From assembly GCA_035499355.1 (NCBI GenBank), contig DATJYZ010000081.1, forward strand, positions 1 through 6,583: a DNA stretch of 6,583 bases, given 5' to 3'. The notes under the pieces were generated by a model. That model was not told the DNA's origin. It worked only from the letters and a program-made list of their open reading frames with translations, and did no database searches. Position numbers and translations under genes: made by a program. The stretch is from JAEUPI01 sp035499355 (GTDB taxonomy: Bacteria; Pseudomonadota; Gammaproteobacteria; Burkholderiales; Burkholderiaceae_C). This document shows, piece by piece, positions 1 to 5,671 of this stretch (position 1 is the stretch's first letter; each line of letters starts with the position of its first letter).

Positions 1-1089
1 CCGTATCCGTTCTTCCTCGCGCACCAGCTCGACATCGCGCCGTCGGAGTTCGACGCGCGGCTCGGCGCGCCGTCGGATTGGCTGGTGGAGTGGAAGTACG
101 ACGGCATCCGCGCGCAGGCGGTCAAGCGCGGCGGGCGCGTGTGGCTGTGGTCGCGCGGCGAGGAGCTGGTCAGCGAGACGTTTCCCGACGCGGTGAGGCC
201 GCTGGCCGCGCTGCCCGATGGCACCGTGCTCGACGGCGAGCTGCTGGTGTGGCCCGAAGGGGCGACGCAGCCGTCGCCGTTCGCGGTGCTGCAGAAGCGC
301 CTGAACCGCAAGGTGATCGGGCCGAAGCTGCTGGCCGACGCGCCGGTGCGCTTCGTCGCCTACGACCTGCTCGAGGACGGCGGTGCCGACCTGCGCACGC
401 AGCCACAGGCCGAGCGCCGCGCGCGGCTCGAGGCGCGGCTGGCGGACACCACCCTCCGACTGTCGCCGCTGGTGCAGGCCGCCGACTGGGCGGCCTACGC
501 GCAGCTGCGTGCGCAATCACGCGAGCGCGGTGTCGAAGGTTTCATGCTCAAGCATCGCGGCGCCGGCTACGGCAGCGGGCGCACCAAGGCCGACGGCACC
601 TGGTGGAAGTGGAAGATCGACCCGATGACCGCCGACGGCGTGCTCGTCTACGCGCAGGCCGGCCACGGCCGCCGCGCCAGCGTGTACACCGACTACACCT
701 TCGCGGTCTGGAGCCGCACGCCGCGCGACGCGGCCGAGGCGCACGCCGTGGTCGAGGCGATCGCGCGGCGCGAGCCGATGCCCGACATCGCCGCCGGCGC
801 ACTGGCGCTGGTGCCGTTCGCCAAGGCGTACTCGGGCCTCACCGACGAGGAGTTCGCGCGCATCGACCGCGTCATCCGCGCCGGCACGATCGAGAAGTTC
901 GGCCCGGTGCGCACGGTCAAGCCGACGCTGGTGTTCGAGCTCGGCTTCGAGGGCATCCAGCGCAGCACGCGCCACAAGAGCGGCATCGCGGTGCGCTTTC
1001 CGCGCATGCGGCGCATCCGCGACGACAAGCCGCTGCACGAGGCCGACACGCTCGACGCGCTGCGCGCGTTGATCGAACGCGCGGGCTGA
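1..1089 (+). CDS. ATP-dependent DNA ligase, 5'-truncated by window edge
   Basis: This encodes an enzyme that seals nicks in duplex DNA using ATP, through a covalent lysyl-AMP intermediate. The reading frame is open from base 1, so the start lies outside the window; 362 codons are visible. The adenylation domain shows motif I KYDGIR with the catalytic Lys at visible residue 32, LDGEL at 77-81, FVAYDLLED at 118-126 (motif III), EGFMLKH at 179-185 (motif IV) and WWKWK at 201-205 (motif V). An OB-fold domain follows and ends in a basic block (SGIAVRFPRMRRIR) matching motif VI. The entry sequence PYPFFLAHQL resembles the link between the N-terminal DNA-binding domain and the adenylation domain in bacterial LigB-type ligases, which often sit with a metallophosphoesterase, an exonuclease and an Lhr helicase. 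None of those lies downstream here; upstream is unseen. An internal GTG at 85 lies within motif I's strand and cannot be the true start. The family is secure; the LigB-type assignment is inferred. Confidence 0.93.
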   Translation, partial: PYPFFLAHQLDIAPSEFDARLGAPSDWLVEWKYDGIRAQAVKRGGRVWLWSRGEELVSETFPDAVRPLAALPDGTVLDGELLVWPEGATQPSPFAVLQKRLNRKVIGPKLLADAPVRFVAYDLLEDGGADLRTQPQAERRARLEARLADTTLRLSPLVQAADWAAYAQLRAQSRERGVEGFMLKHRGAGYGSGRTKADGTWWKWKIDPMTADGVLVYAQAGHGRRASVYTDYTFAVWSRTPRDAAEAHAVVEAIARREPMPDIAAGALALVPFAKAYSGLTDEEFARIDRVIRAGTIEKFGPVRTVKPTLVFELGFEGIQRSTRHKSGIAVRFPRMRRIRDDKPLHEADTLDALRALIERAG

Positions 1090-1095
1090 ACGACC

Positions 1096-1542
1096 TCAGC
1101 CCGGAATCTCGGGCTCGACCAGCGTGGCCAGCTGCGCCAGCGACTCCTGCCAGCCCAGATGGCACATCTCGGTGGGGATCACCTCCGGGATCCCTTCCTG
1201 CGCCACCGACAGCTCGGTGCCGCACGACACCGCGCGCAGCGCGACGGTGATGCGCATCTCGCCGGGCAGATTGGGGTCGTCGAAGCGGTCGATGTAGTGG
1301 ATGCGCTCGTGCGGCACCAGCTCGCGGTACTCGCCACCGAACGAATGCGCCTGGCCACTGCCGAAATTGGTGAACGACATGCGGTAGCTGCCGCCGACGC
1401 GCGGATCGAAGCTGTGCATCTTGCCGGTGAAGCCGTGCGGCGGCAGCCATTTGACCATCGCGTCGGGGTCGAGGAAGGCGCGGTAGACGCGCTCGGGCTT
1501 GCAGCGAAGCACGCGATGCAGGCGGACGGTGCCGGTGGCCAT
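1096..1542 (-). CDS. SRPBCC / AHSA1-like START-fold protein
   Basis: The product is a 148-residue soluble cytoplasmic protein with the helix-grip (SRPBCC) fold of the AHSA1 group, whose members bind hydrophobic ligands or chaperone clients; its ligand is unknown. Family signatures are the N-terminal FLDPDAMVKWLPP (residues 23-35), DPRVGGSYRM (46-55), GEYRELVPHERI (70-81) and a C-terminal amphipathic helix around GWQESLAQLATLVE (130-143). The length is normal for a single-domain member. The ATG is supported by a strong Shine-Dalgarno, AAAGGAG (complement of 1549-1555), six bases upstream. It is the last gene of the minus-strand run, 76 bases after the NTF2-like gene, and ends 6 bases from the stop of the convergent ligase. 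No catalytic residues can be assigned. Confidence 0.9.
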   Translation of the reverse strand: MATGTVRLHRVLRCKPERVYRAFLDPDAMVKWLPPHGFTGKMHSFDPRVGGSYRMSFTNFGSGQAHSFGGEYRELVPHERIHYIDRFDDPNLPGEMRITVALRAVSCGTELSVAQEGIPEVIPTEMCHLGWQESLAQLATLVEPEIPG

Positions 1543-1618
1543 GGTGAGCTCCTTTCAGTCGATGTGCTACCCCTACGACGATCCACCGCCGGCCGGATCG
1601 ACACGCGCCGCTGCGGCT

Positions 1619-2083
1619 TCACCCGCCGCCGACTCCCGGCTGCAGCTGCCCCTTGACGTAGGCCACGACGATGGTGGAGTCGGCCGGGTGATGCTCGGGT
1701 GCCACGCTGGTCAACTGCGCCAGCACGCACAGCCAGCGTCCGTGCTCGCGCACGTAGGTGTCGGTGTAGCAGGTCATGCCGGTGACCGGCGTGCCGTCGC
1801 GCAGCCGGGTGTACTTGTTGGTCGCGCTGACCAGCGCCACGTCACCGACGTGCGTGATGCGTTCGTCGCGCATGTCCCAGTAGACGATCACCTCGGGGTC
1901 GAAGCCGCTCGCCCAGTAGCGCAGATAGGCCACGCGTCCCAGGTGCGCGCCGGCCGGCGAGATGGTGCGGAACTGCGGGTGCAGGATGGCGTCGTGGCCG
2001 GCGACGTCGTTGGTCACGAAGTTGTGGATGAAGCGCCTGTTCAGCGCCTTCAGTGCATCGAGGTCGGCGAGGGCGGTGTCCAT
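1619..2083 (-). CDS. NTF2/SnoaL-like (DUF4440-type) protein
   Basis: The product is a 154-residue protein of the NTF2-like alpha-beta cone-barrel superfamily, which includes ketosteroid isomerase, SnoaL and DUF4440 proteins. Evidence is the helical N-terminus with LNRRFIHNFVTNDVAGHDAI (residues 14-33), then a DPEVIVYWDMRDERITHVGD segment (62-81), VALVSATNKY (82-91) and the strand pair TGMTCYTDTYVREHGRWLCV (101-120). This is the usual order for small stand-alone members. An upstream extension in the same frame to 2185 exists, but I chose the ATG at 2083 because AGGAGA (complement of 2091-2096) sits seven bases before it and because helix 1 begins directly after it. The substrate or role is unknown; many such proteins are enzymes or small-ligand binders. 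The Gly-rich tail ends close to the SRPBCC gene and the two may share a transcript. Confidence 0.85.
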   Translation of the reverse strand: MDTALADLDALKALNRRFIHNFVTNDVAGHDAILHPQFRTISPAGAHLGRVAYLRYWASGFDPEVIVYWDMRDERITHVGDVALVSATNKYTRLRDGTPVTGMTCYTDTYVREHGRWLCVLAQLTSVAPEHHPADSTIVVAYVKGQLQPGVGGG

Positions 2084-2090
2084 GTCGGGT

Positions 2091-2096
2091 TCTCCT
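2091..2096 (-). promoter_or_regulatory. Shine-Dalgarno of the NTF2-like gene
   Basis: The complement reads AGGAGA, seven bases from the ATG at 2083. It fixes the start at that ATG and argues against the longer in-frame extension, whose added residues are rich in Pro, Arg and Ala and look non-coding. Confidence 0.7.
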
Positions 2097-2150
2097 GGCT
2101 GGGCGAGTCTGGCTGCGCACCACGCAGCGGGCACGACGCCGCGGACAGGC

Positions 2151-2759
2151 CTATGCGCGAGCGGGGTCGCCGCCCGCCTCGGCACGCGGCTCGCAGACCA
2201 CCTCCCACACCAGCTTCGGCAGCACGTACTTGGTCGTCACCCGATGCTCGAGCGACAGCACGTGCCAGCCGCGGGCGAACAGGTCCTCGATCGTGTCGCG
2301 ATCGAAGAACCGCTTGGGCTCGCCCTTCACCGAGTAGAAGTTGGGTTCGATCTGCGGGTGGCCGCTGGCGCCGAAGCGGTGATCCTGCGTCGAATTCACC
2401 CGGCACAGCAGCACACCGCCGGGGCCCAGCAGGCGACGGATGCGGTCGAACGCCGCCACCGTCTCCTGCCACGGAAAATAGTGCAGGCTGAGGCTGGCCA
2501 GCACGGCGCGGGAGCCGCCGAGGTCGTCGCGGGCCAGCACGTCGCGCACGTCGCGCACCTCGTACGATGCGCCGGGCGCGCGCGTGCGCGCCACGCCGAT
2601 CGCCGCCTCGGAGGCGTCGAATGCGAGCACGTCGAAGCCGGCCTCGCACAGAGTCACCGTGTCGGCACCGAAGCCGCAGCCGAGCTCGACCACCGGGTGG
2701 CCGGCCGCACGCTCGCGCAGCAGCGGCAGCCAGCGCTCGAGCCAGGGATCGTGTCGCAT
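2151..2759 (-). CDS. class I SAM-dependent methyltransferase
   Basis: The product is a 202-residue cytoplasmic methyltransferase with a Rossmann-like fold that uses S-adenosylmethionine; the acceptor is unknown. Motif I is VVELGCGFGAD at residues 23-33. Asp48 in LAFDAS is the likely acidic residue at the end of strand 2 that binds the ribose. RAVLASLSLHYFPW (84-97) is the motif IV/post-I region, and a LGPGGVLLCRVNS strand (111-123) is typical of the family. The C-terminal part (FFDRDTIEDLF, WHVLSLEH, WEVVCE) resembles small TehB-like or general type-11/25 methyltransferases. The frame stays open far upstream through the exporter region, but that is an effect of high GC: the ATG at 2759 starts just before the first helix. 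No clear Shine-Dalgarno precedes it, so translation may be coupled to the LysE-type gene, whose stop is 32 bases upstream. Confidence 0.9.
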   Translation of the reverse strand: MRHDPWLERWLPLLRERAAGHPVVELGCGFGADTVTLCEAGFDVLAFDASEAAIGVARTRAPGASYEVRDVRDVLARDDLGGSRAVLASLSLHYFPWQETVAAFDRIRRLLGPGGVLLCRVNSTQDHRFGASGHPQIEPNFYSVKGEPKRFFDRDTIEDLFARGWHVLSLEHRVTTKYVLPKLVWEVVCEPRAEAGGDPARA

Positions 2760-2791
2760 GCGCGGGCGGCGAGGCCCCGGGCGGTCGGACG

Positions 2792-3418
2792 CTAGTCGCG
2801 GCGCGTCAACGCGAGCCGCACCGCCAGGCCCAGCATCACGACGCCGCTGAAGCGATACAGCCAGGTCAGCGCCGACGGCCGCGCACGCAGCCAGCCCGAC
2901 AGCCGCCCCGCGAACAGCGCCACCGGCCCTTTGACGACGAACGTGAGCGCCGCGAACACCAGGCCCAAGACCAGAATCGCCAGCGTCGGATGTGCCGCCT
3001 GCGGCTGCAGGAACTGCGGCAGGAACGCGAAGTAGAACACCGCGATCTTCGGGTTGCTCAGGTTCGACGTCGCGCCGGAGAAGAACATGCGCGACTGCGC
3101 TTGCGGCTGCGCCGGCGCCGCCACCAATTGCGTCGGGCGGGTGCGCAGCAGTTGCACGCCGAGGTAGACGAGGTAGGCCGCGCCGACCAGCTTGATGGCG
3201 GTGAACAGCCACTCCGACGCACTGAGCAGCGCGCCCAGCCCCAGCGTGGCCAGCGTGGTGTGGCCGACCAAGCCGACGCTGACGCCGGCGGCGGTGGCCA
3301 CGCCGGCGCGCGTGCCGTGGGTGATCGAGCGCGACATGACGAGGATCATGTCCTGGCCCGGCGTGGCGATGATCACCAGCGAGGCGACGAGGAACAGCGG
3401 CCAGTGGATGTCGAGCAC
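2792..3418 (-). CDS. LysE/RhtB-family amino-acid exporter
   Basis: The product is an inner-membrane exporter of the LysE/RhtB (homoserine/threonine efflux) superfamily, expected to have about six membrane segments and to export amino acids or related small metabolites; the actual substrate cannot be read from sequence. Counting from the chosen GTG, the family signatures are IATPGQDM (17-24), the glycine-rich GVATAAGVSVGLVGH (39-53), KLVGAAYLVYLGVQLLR (76-92) and LSNPKIAVFYFAFLPQF (120-136), followed by hydrophobic segments near 145-163 and 188-205. Length, 208 residues, is typical. No ATG is available near the N-terminus. GTG at 3418 puts the start eight or so residues before the first membrane helix, as in homologs; a second in-frame GTG at 3460 would add 14 residues. 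Neither has a good ribosome binding site, so the exact start is uncertain while the family is secure. Confidence 0.92.
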   Translation of the reverse strand: MLDIHWPLFLVASLVIIATPGQDMILVMSRSITHGTRAGVATAAGVSVGLVGHTTLATLGLGALLSASEWLFTAIKLVGAAYLVYLGVQLLRTRPTQLVAAPAQPQAQSRMFFSGATSNLSNPKIAVFYFAFLPQFLQPQAAHPTLAILVLGLVFAALTFVVKGPVALFAGRLSGWLRARPSALTWLYRFSGVVMLGLAVRLALTRRD

Positions 3419-3514
3419 GGGGTTCGATCGGTGCGTCTGCGATGCGCCGCATGGTGCCACGACTGGCGGCCGCGCCGTCGCCGGGCGCGCGCAACGGCCG
3501 TCGAGGCCGCGCGT

Positions 3515-3958
3515 TCAGCGCTGCGGTGCAGCCGCCTGCGCGCCCTTGGCCGCGATCTGCCGGAACCAGTCGACCATGTAGTGCTCCGCCGGGTACTTGT
3601 CGCACCCGGTGGCCGGGCTGCCGAAGGCGAGCACCAGCGCCATCTCGCCCGTCGCCGGCGCGGCGACGTCGCGGCAGCGCGCCGCATCGCGCGGCGCCAG
3701 TTCGATGGTGGCACCGCTGGCCGGCCCCTTGTACGACTCGATCACCAGCAGCTTGGCCGCACCGTCGGGGCTCACCTCGACGATGCGGCCCACCGCCGCC
3801 ACCTGCGCCTGCTGCAGCGCGTCCTGCGCGGTCTTCAGCTGCAGCTCCGGCGAGAAGCAGTCGCAGCCGGCTGCGCGCGCGGGACCTGCGGCCGCGCCCA
3901 GCACGCCGGCCAGGCCCGCGGCCAGCGCCGCGGCGTTCAGCGCGCGATGAGCTGCCAC
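3515..3958 (-). CDS. small secreted protein with NTR/TIMP-like cysteine pattern
   Basis: From a GTG start the product has 147 residues. It begins with a convincing signal peptide: a basic start (VAAHRALN), a hydrophobic Ala/Leu/Gly core at about 9-25 and a PARA-AG cleavage region near 27-31. The mature part begins CDCFSP (Cys32, Cys34), continues with VAAVGRIVEV (53-62), LLVIESYKG (70-78), a Cys at 95, GEMALVLAFG (104-113) and Cys119. A CxC near the mature N-terminus, a 'GRIVEV' strand, a 'YKG' turn and two later cysteines recall the NTR/TIMP-like OB-fold proteins secreted by bacteria; that match is from memory and inferred. AAGC could also be a weak lipobox. The GTG overlaps the end of the MAPEG gene by 22 bases, which suggests translational coupling; no Shine-Dalgarno is seen. 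A later CTG at 3940 is an alternative start. Function unknown. Confidence 0.65.
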   Translation of the reverse strand: MAAHRALNAAALAAGLAGVLGAAAGPARAAGCDCFSPELQLKTAQDALQQAQVAAVGRIVEVSPDGAAKLLVIESYKGPASGATIELAPRDAARCRDVAAPATGEMALVLAFGSPATGCDKYPAEHYMVDWFRQIAAKGAQAAAPQR

Positions 3959-4329
3959 GCGACCACGGCCTGGCAGATGAAGCCCACCGTGAAGCTCAGC
4001 GTACGCACCCACGGCAACGCGAAGGTGTACGACAGCGCGTGAACCACGCGAGCCCAGAAGTACACGACCGCCGCCGTGCCGATGGCCGCGCTCGTGACGC
4101 CGGCCGCCTGTGCGGCCAGCACCAGCGCCGCGAACACCACCAGGTTCTCCACCGCGTTGGCGTGCGCCTTCTTCAGCCGTTGCGCCCACGGCGATTGCGG
4201 CTTGGGGTCCGCGGGATAGCCCACCGCGTCCATCAGGCCCCACACGGCCACGCGGTCGAGGATGTACGGCACCCACAGCAGGCCGGTGAACGCGGTCACG
4301 TACGCCAGGTACAGCAGTTCGGTCTTCAT
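3937..4329 (-). CDS. MAPEG-family membrane protein
   Basis: The product is a 130-residue integral membrane protein of the MAPEG family (membrane-associated proteins in eicosanoid and glutathione metabolism). Bacterial members are small four-helix proteins, some with glutathione transferase or peroxidase activity. Hydrophobic segments lie near residues 5-22, 62-78, 80-97 and 108-127. Family signatures are the loop RLKKAHANAVENL (51-63), which carries the conserved Asn and Glu of the glutathione-binding region, and YFWARVVHALSYTFALPWVRTL, whose RVVHALSY and PWVRT parts (94-110) are typical. The ATG has AGGAG (complement of 4335-4339) five bases upstream. It begins 34 bases after the nitrile hydratase beta stop and overlaps the next gene, so the three may share a message. 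A functional link to nitrile hydration is not evident. Confidence 0.9.
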   Translation of the reverse strand: MKTELLYLAYVTAFTGLLWVPYILDRVAVWGLMDAVGYPADPKPQSPWAQRLKKAHANAVENLVVFAALVLAAQAAGVTSAAIGTAAVVYFWARVVHALSYTFALPWVRTLSFTVGFICQAVVAWQLIAR

Positions 4330-4363
4330 GGTGTCTCCTCCATCGCGACGGGTCGACTGCGCG

Positions 4364-4984
4364 CTATCCGTCGTCGCGCGCCAGATAGCTCTCGAATACG
4401 CCCACGTGCACCAACGCCGGGTCGGCGTCGTGCGGCCACAGCTCCGCGGCCTGGAAGCGCACGTCGTACGTCGGCTCGGCGTCGGCCTCGATGCCGTGCG
4501 CGTGCGCATCGGGGAACGGGTACTGGGGCGACACGCCGACCACGACGCCGCGCTTGCCGCGGATGTAGCCCGGCATGCGCGCATGGCCGGGGATGTGGTC
4601 GTCGCGCACGCGCACGCGGTCGCCCGGCTCGAAGCGCTGGCGGCCCGCCGCGTTGCCGCGTCCCGGCGCACTGGGCCGCGCCAGCGGGAACGCGCCGCCG
4701 GCGCGGCGCTCGAGCTCCTCGGCGCTGAGGATGCCCTTCTCGACGCACAGCGTGGCCAGGCCGGTCAGCGAGCGCTCGTAGTAGCTCGCGCTCAGGTAGT
4801 GTCTCGGCTCCATGCGCTCGATCGCGTGGCGGTACTCGTCCATGTTGAAGATGCCCAGCCGCACCGCCAGCGAGTACAGCGCGTTGACGCGCTTCTCCCA
4901 CGGCGCGTGGAACACCTGCGCATCGAGCGCGTAGCGCACCGGGCCGAAGCCCTGTTTGCCGCCGAGGTCGTGCATGCCGTCCAT
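4364..4984 (-). CDS. nthB: nitrile hydratase subunit beta
   Basis: This is the beta subunit of nitrile hydratase, which pairs with alpha to hydrate nitriles to amides in the cytoplasm. It has 206 residues, slightly shorter than many homologs. The N-terminus MDGMHDLGGKQGFGPV is diagnostic. FHAPWEKRVNALYSLA (25-40) and NMDEYRHAIERMEP (47-60) follow, with a shortened linker around 95-115, then the SH3-like barrel FEPGDRVRVRD (118-128), IPGHARMPGYIRGKRG (131-146) and YDVRFQAAELWP (173-184). Arg52 (EYR) and Arg136 (GHAR) align, from my memory of the family, with the two beta arginines that hydrogen-bond the oxidised claw cysteines of alpha, so the active-site interface looks intact. No Shine-Dalgarno is visible: the 76 bases upstream are a repeat whose stem abuts the ATG. 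A second Met at codon 4 is a possible start. Confidence 0.93.
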   Translation of the reverse strand: MDGMHDLGGKQGFGPVRYALDAQVFHAPWEKRVNALYSLAVRLGIFNMDEYRHAIERMEPRHYLSASYYERSLTGLATLCVEKGILSAEELERRAGGAFPLARPSAPGRGNAAGRQRFEPGDRVRVRDDHIPGHARMPGYIRGKRGVVVGVSPQYPFPDAHAHGIEADAEPTYDVRFQAAELWPHDADPALVHVGVFESYLARDDG

Positions 4985-5017
4985 GTCAGTGGCGCCTGGC
5001 CGCCCGAAGCCACTGAC
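4985..5017 (-). promoter_or_regulatory. stem-loop abutting the nthB start codon
   Basis: The 9-base perfect stem (4985-4993 with 5009-5017) ends on the base next to the ATG at 4984. In the transcript, the region where a Shine-Dalgarno would lie is therefore inside the stem and loop, and it has no AGGAG-like sequence. The start of nthB could be poorly accessible or be reached by ribosomes coming from nthA. The stem is seen; the effect on translation is inferred. Confidence 0.4.
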
Positions 5018-5060
5018 GCGCCCCCTCGCGGGGCAGCGAGCGACGCGAGCGTGGGGGCGG
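4985..5060 (-). repeat. GC-rich dispersed palindromic element between nthA and nthB
   Basis: This stretch is two adjacent hairpins. One has 9-base perfect arms (GTCAGTGGC at 4985-4993 and GCCACTGAC at 5009-5017, 15-base loop). The other has outer 7-base arms (CGCCCCC at 5019-5025 and GGGGGCG at 5053-5059) and an inner cccc/gggg stem at 5022-5033. The right part also contains the direct repeat GCGAGCG. On the minus strand the text begins GCCCCCACGCTCGC, which I recognise as the kind of element scattered between genes in Comamonadaceae and related Burkholderiales. The hairpins are read directly from sequence; dispersal in the genome is inferred, since only one copy is in this window. It may act as a weak attenuator or as an mRNA stabiliser between the two subunit genes. 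Confidence 0.7.
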
Positions 5061-5074
5061 TTTCATCCCTGCTC

Positions 5075-5671
5075 CTACAAGCGAGCGACGCCGATCATCG
5101 ACGCCTTGGTCACGATGGCAGCGAGCTGCTCCTCACTCCAGCCCGCCGTGTGCGCCGGGCGCGCCGGCAGCACCATGTAGCGCGTGTCGGCCGAGGTGTC
5201 CCAGACGCGCACCTCGATCTGCGGCGGCAGCTCGAGCCCCATCTCCCTGAGCACGGTGCGCGACTGGCGCACGATGCGCGAGCGGTATTCGAGGTCCTTG
5301 TACCAGTCGGGCGGCAGGCCGATGACCGTGAAGGCGGTGCACGAGCACTGGGTGCAGCAGATCACGTTGTGGACGGCCGGCGTGTTCTCCAGCACCACCA
5401 GGTGTCGGTGGTGCGCGGGCATCGTGAGGCCGAGCTCGAGCACGGCGTCGCGGCCGTTGGCGAGCAGCCGCTGCTTGTAGGCCGCGTCGGTCCACGCCCG
5501 GGCCACCACCCGCGCGCCGTTGGCCGGCACCCACACTTCGTCGGCCGCGTGCTCGAGCTGCTCGATGGCGCCCGCGGGCTTGAGGTTGCGCGCATCGAAC
5601 GCGGCATCGATCGCCGCGACACGCTGCTCGACCGACGCCACCGACGGACGCACGTGCATGAACTCCGACAT
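5075..5671 (-). CDS. nthA: nitrile hydratase subunit alpha, variant CTQCSC claw
   Basis: This is the metal-binding catalytic subunit of nitrile hydratase, 198 residues, close to the usual length. Family signatures are EQRVAAIDAAF (15-25), VVARAWTDAAYKQRLLANG (55-73), LVVLENTPAVHNVI (91-104), IGLPPDWYKDLEYRSRIVRQ (117-136) and EVRVWDTSADTRYMVLPARP (153-172). The claw is Cys106-Thr-Gln-Cys109-Ser-Cys111 (5339-5356): the three ligand cysteines and the Ser are present. Characterised enzymes have CTLCSC with cobalt or CSLCSC with iron, so Gln108 replaces the usual Leu. Cys105 is an extra cysteine just before the claw, and the next residues are TAFTV instead of a WP-containing segment. Thr107 favours cobalt. 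The ATG at 5671 has AGGAG (complement of 5680-5684) eight bases upstream. The beta gene follows after the repeat. No activator gene is adjacent. Confidence 0.95.
   Translation of the reverse strand: MSEFMHVRPSVASVEQRVAAIDAAFDARNLKPAGAIEQLEHAADEVWVPANGARVVARAWTDAAYKQRLLANGRDAVLELGLTMPAHHRHLVVLENTPAVHNVICCTQCSCTAFTVIGLPPDWYKDLEYRSRIVRQSRTVLREMGLELPPQIEVRVWDTSADTRYMVLPARPAHTAGWSEEQLAAIVTKASMIGVARL

Noticed and set aside
1579..1600. Weak inverted repeat CGATCC/GGATCG between the NTF2-like and SRPBCC genes
   Set aside because: The arms are only six bases and no T-run follows, so it is not a convincing terminator or operator.
2151..3605. A single 484-codon minus-strand frame spanning the methyltransferase and exporter regions
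   Set aside because: Only the last 202 codons encode a recognisable methyltransferase. The upstream part is the wrong frame of the LysE-type gene, kept open by high GC, and is rich in Arg, Gly and Ala.
5036..5090. Ten-base direct repeat GCGAGCGACG at 5036 and 5081
   Set aside because: The second copy is inside the nthA coding end. Ten bases of this GC-rich composition can recur by chance, and the rest of the element is not repeated there.
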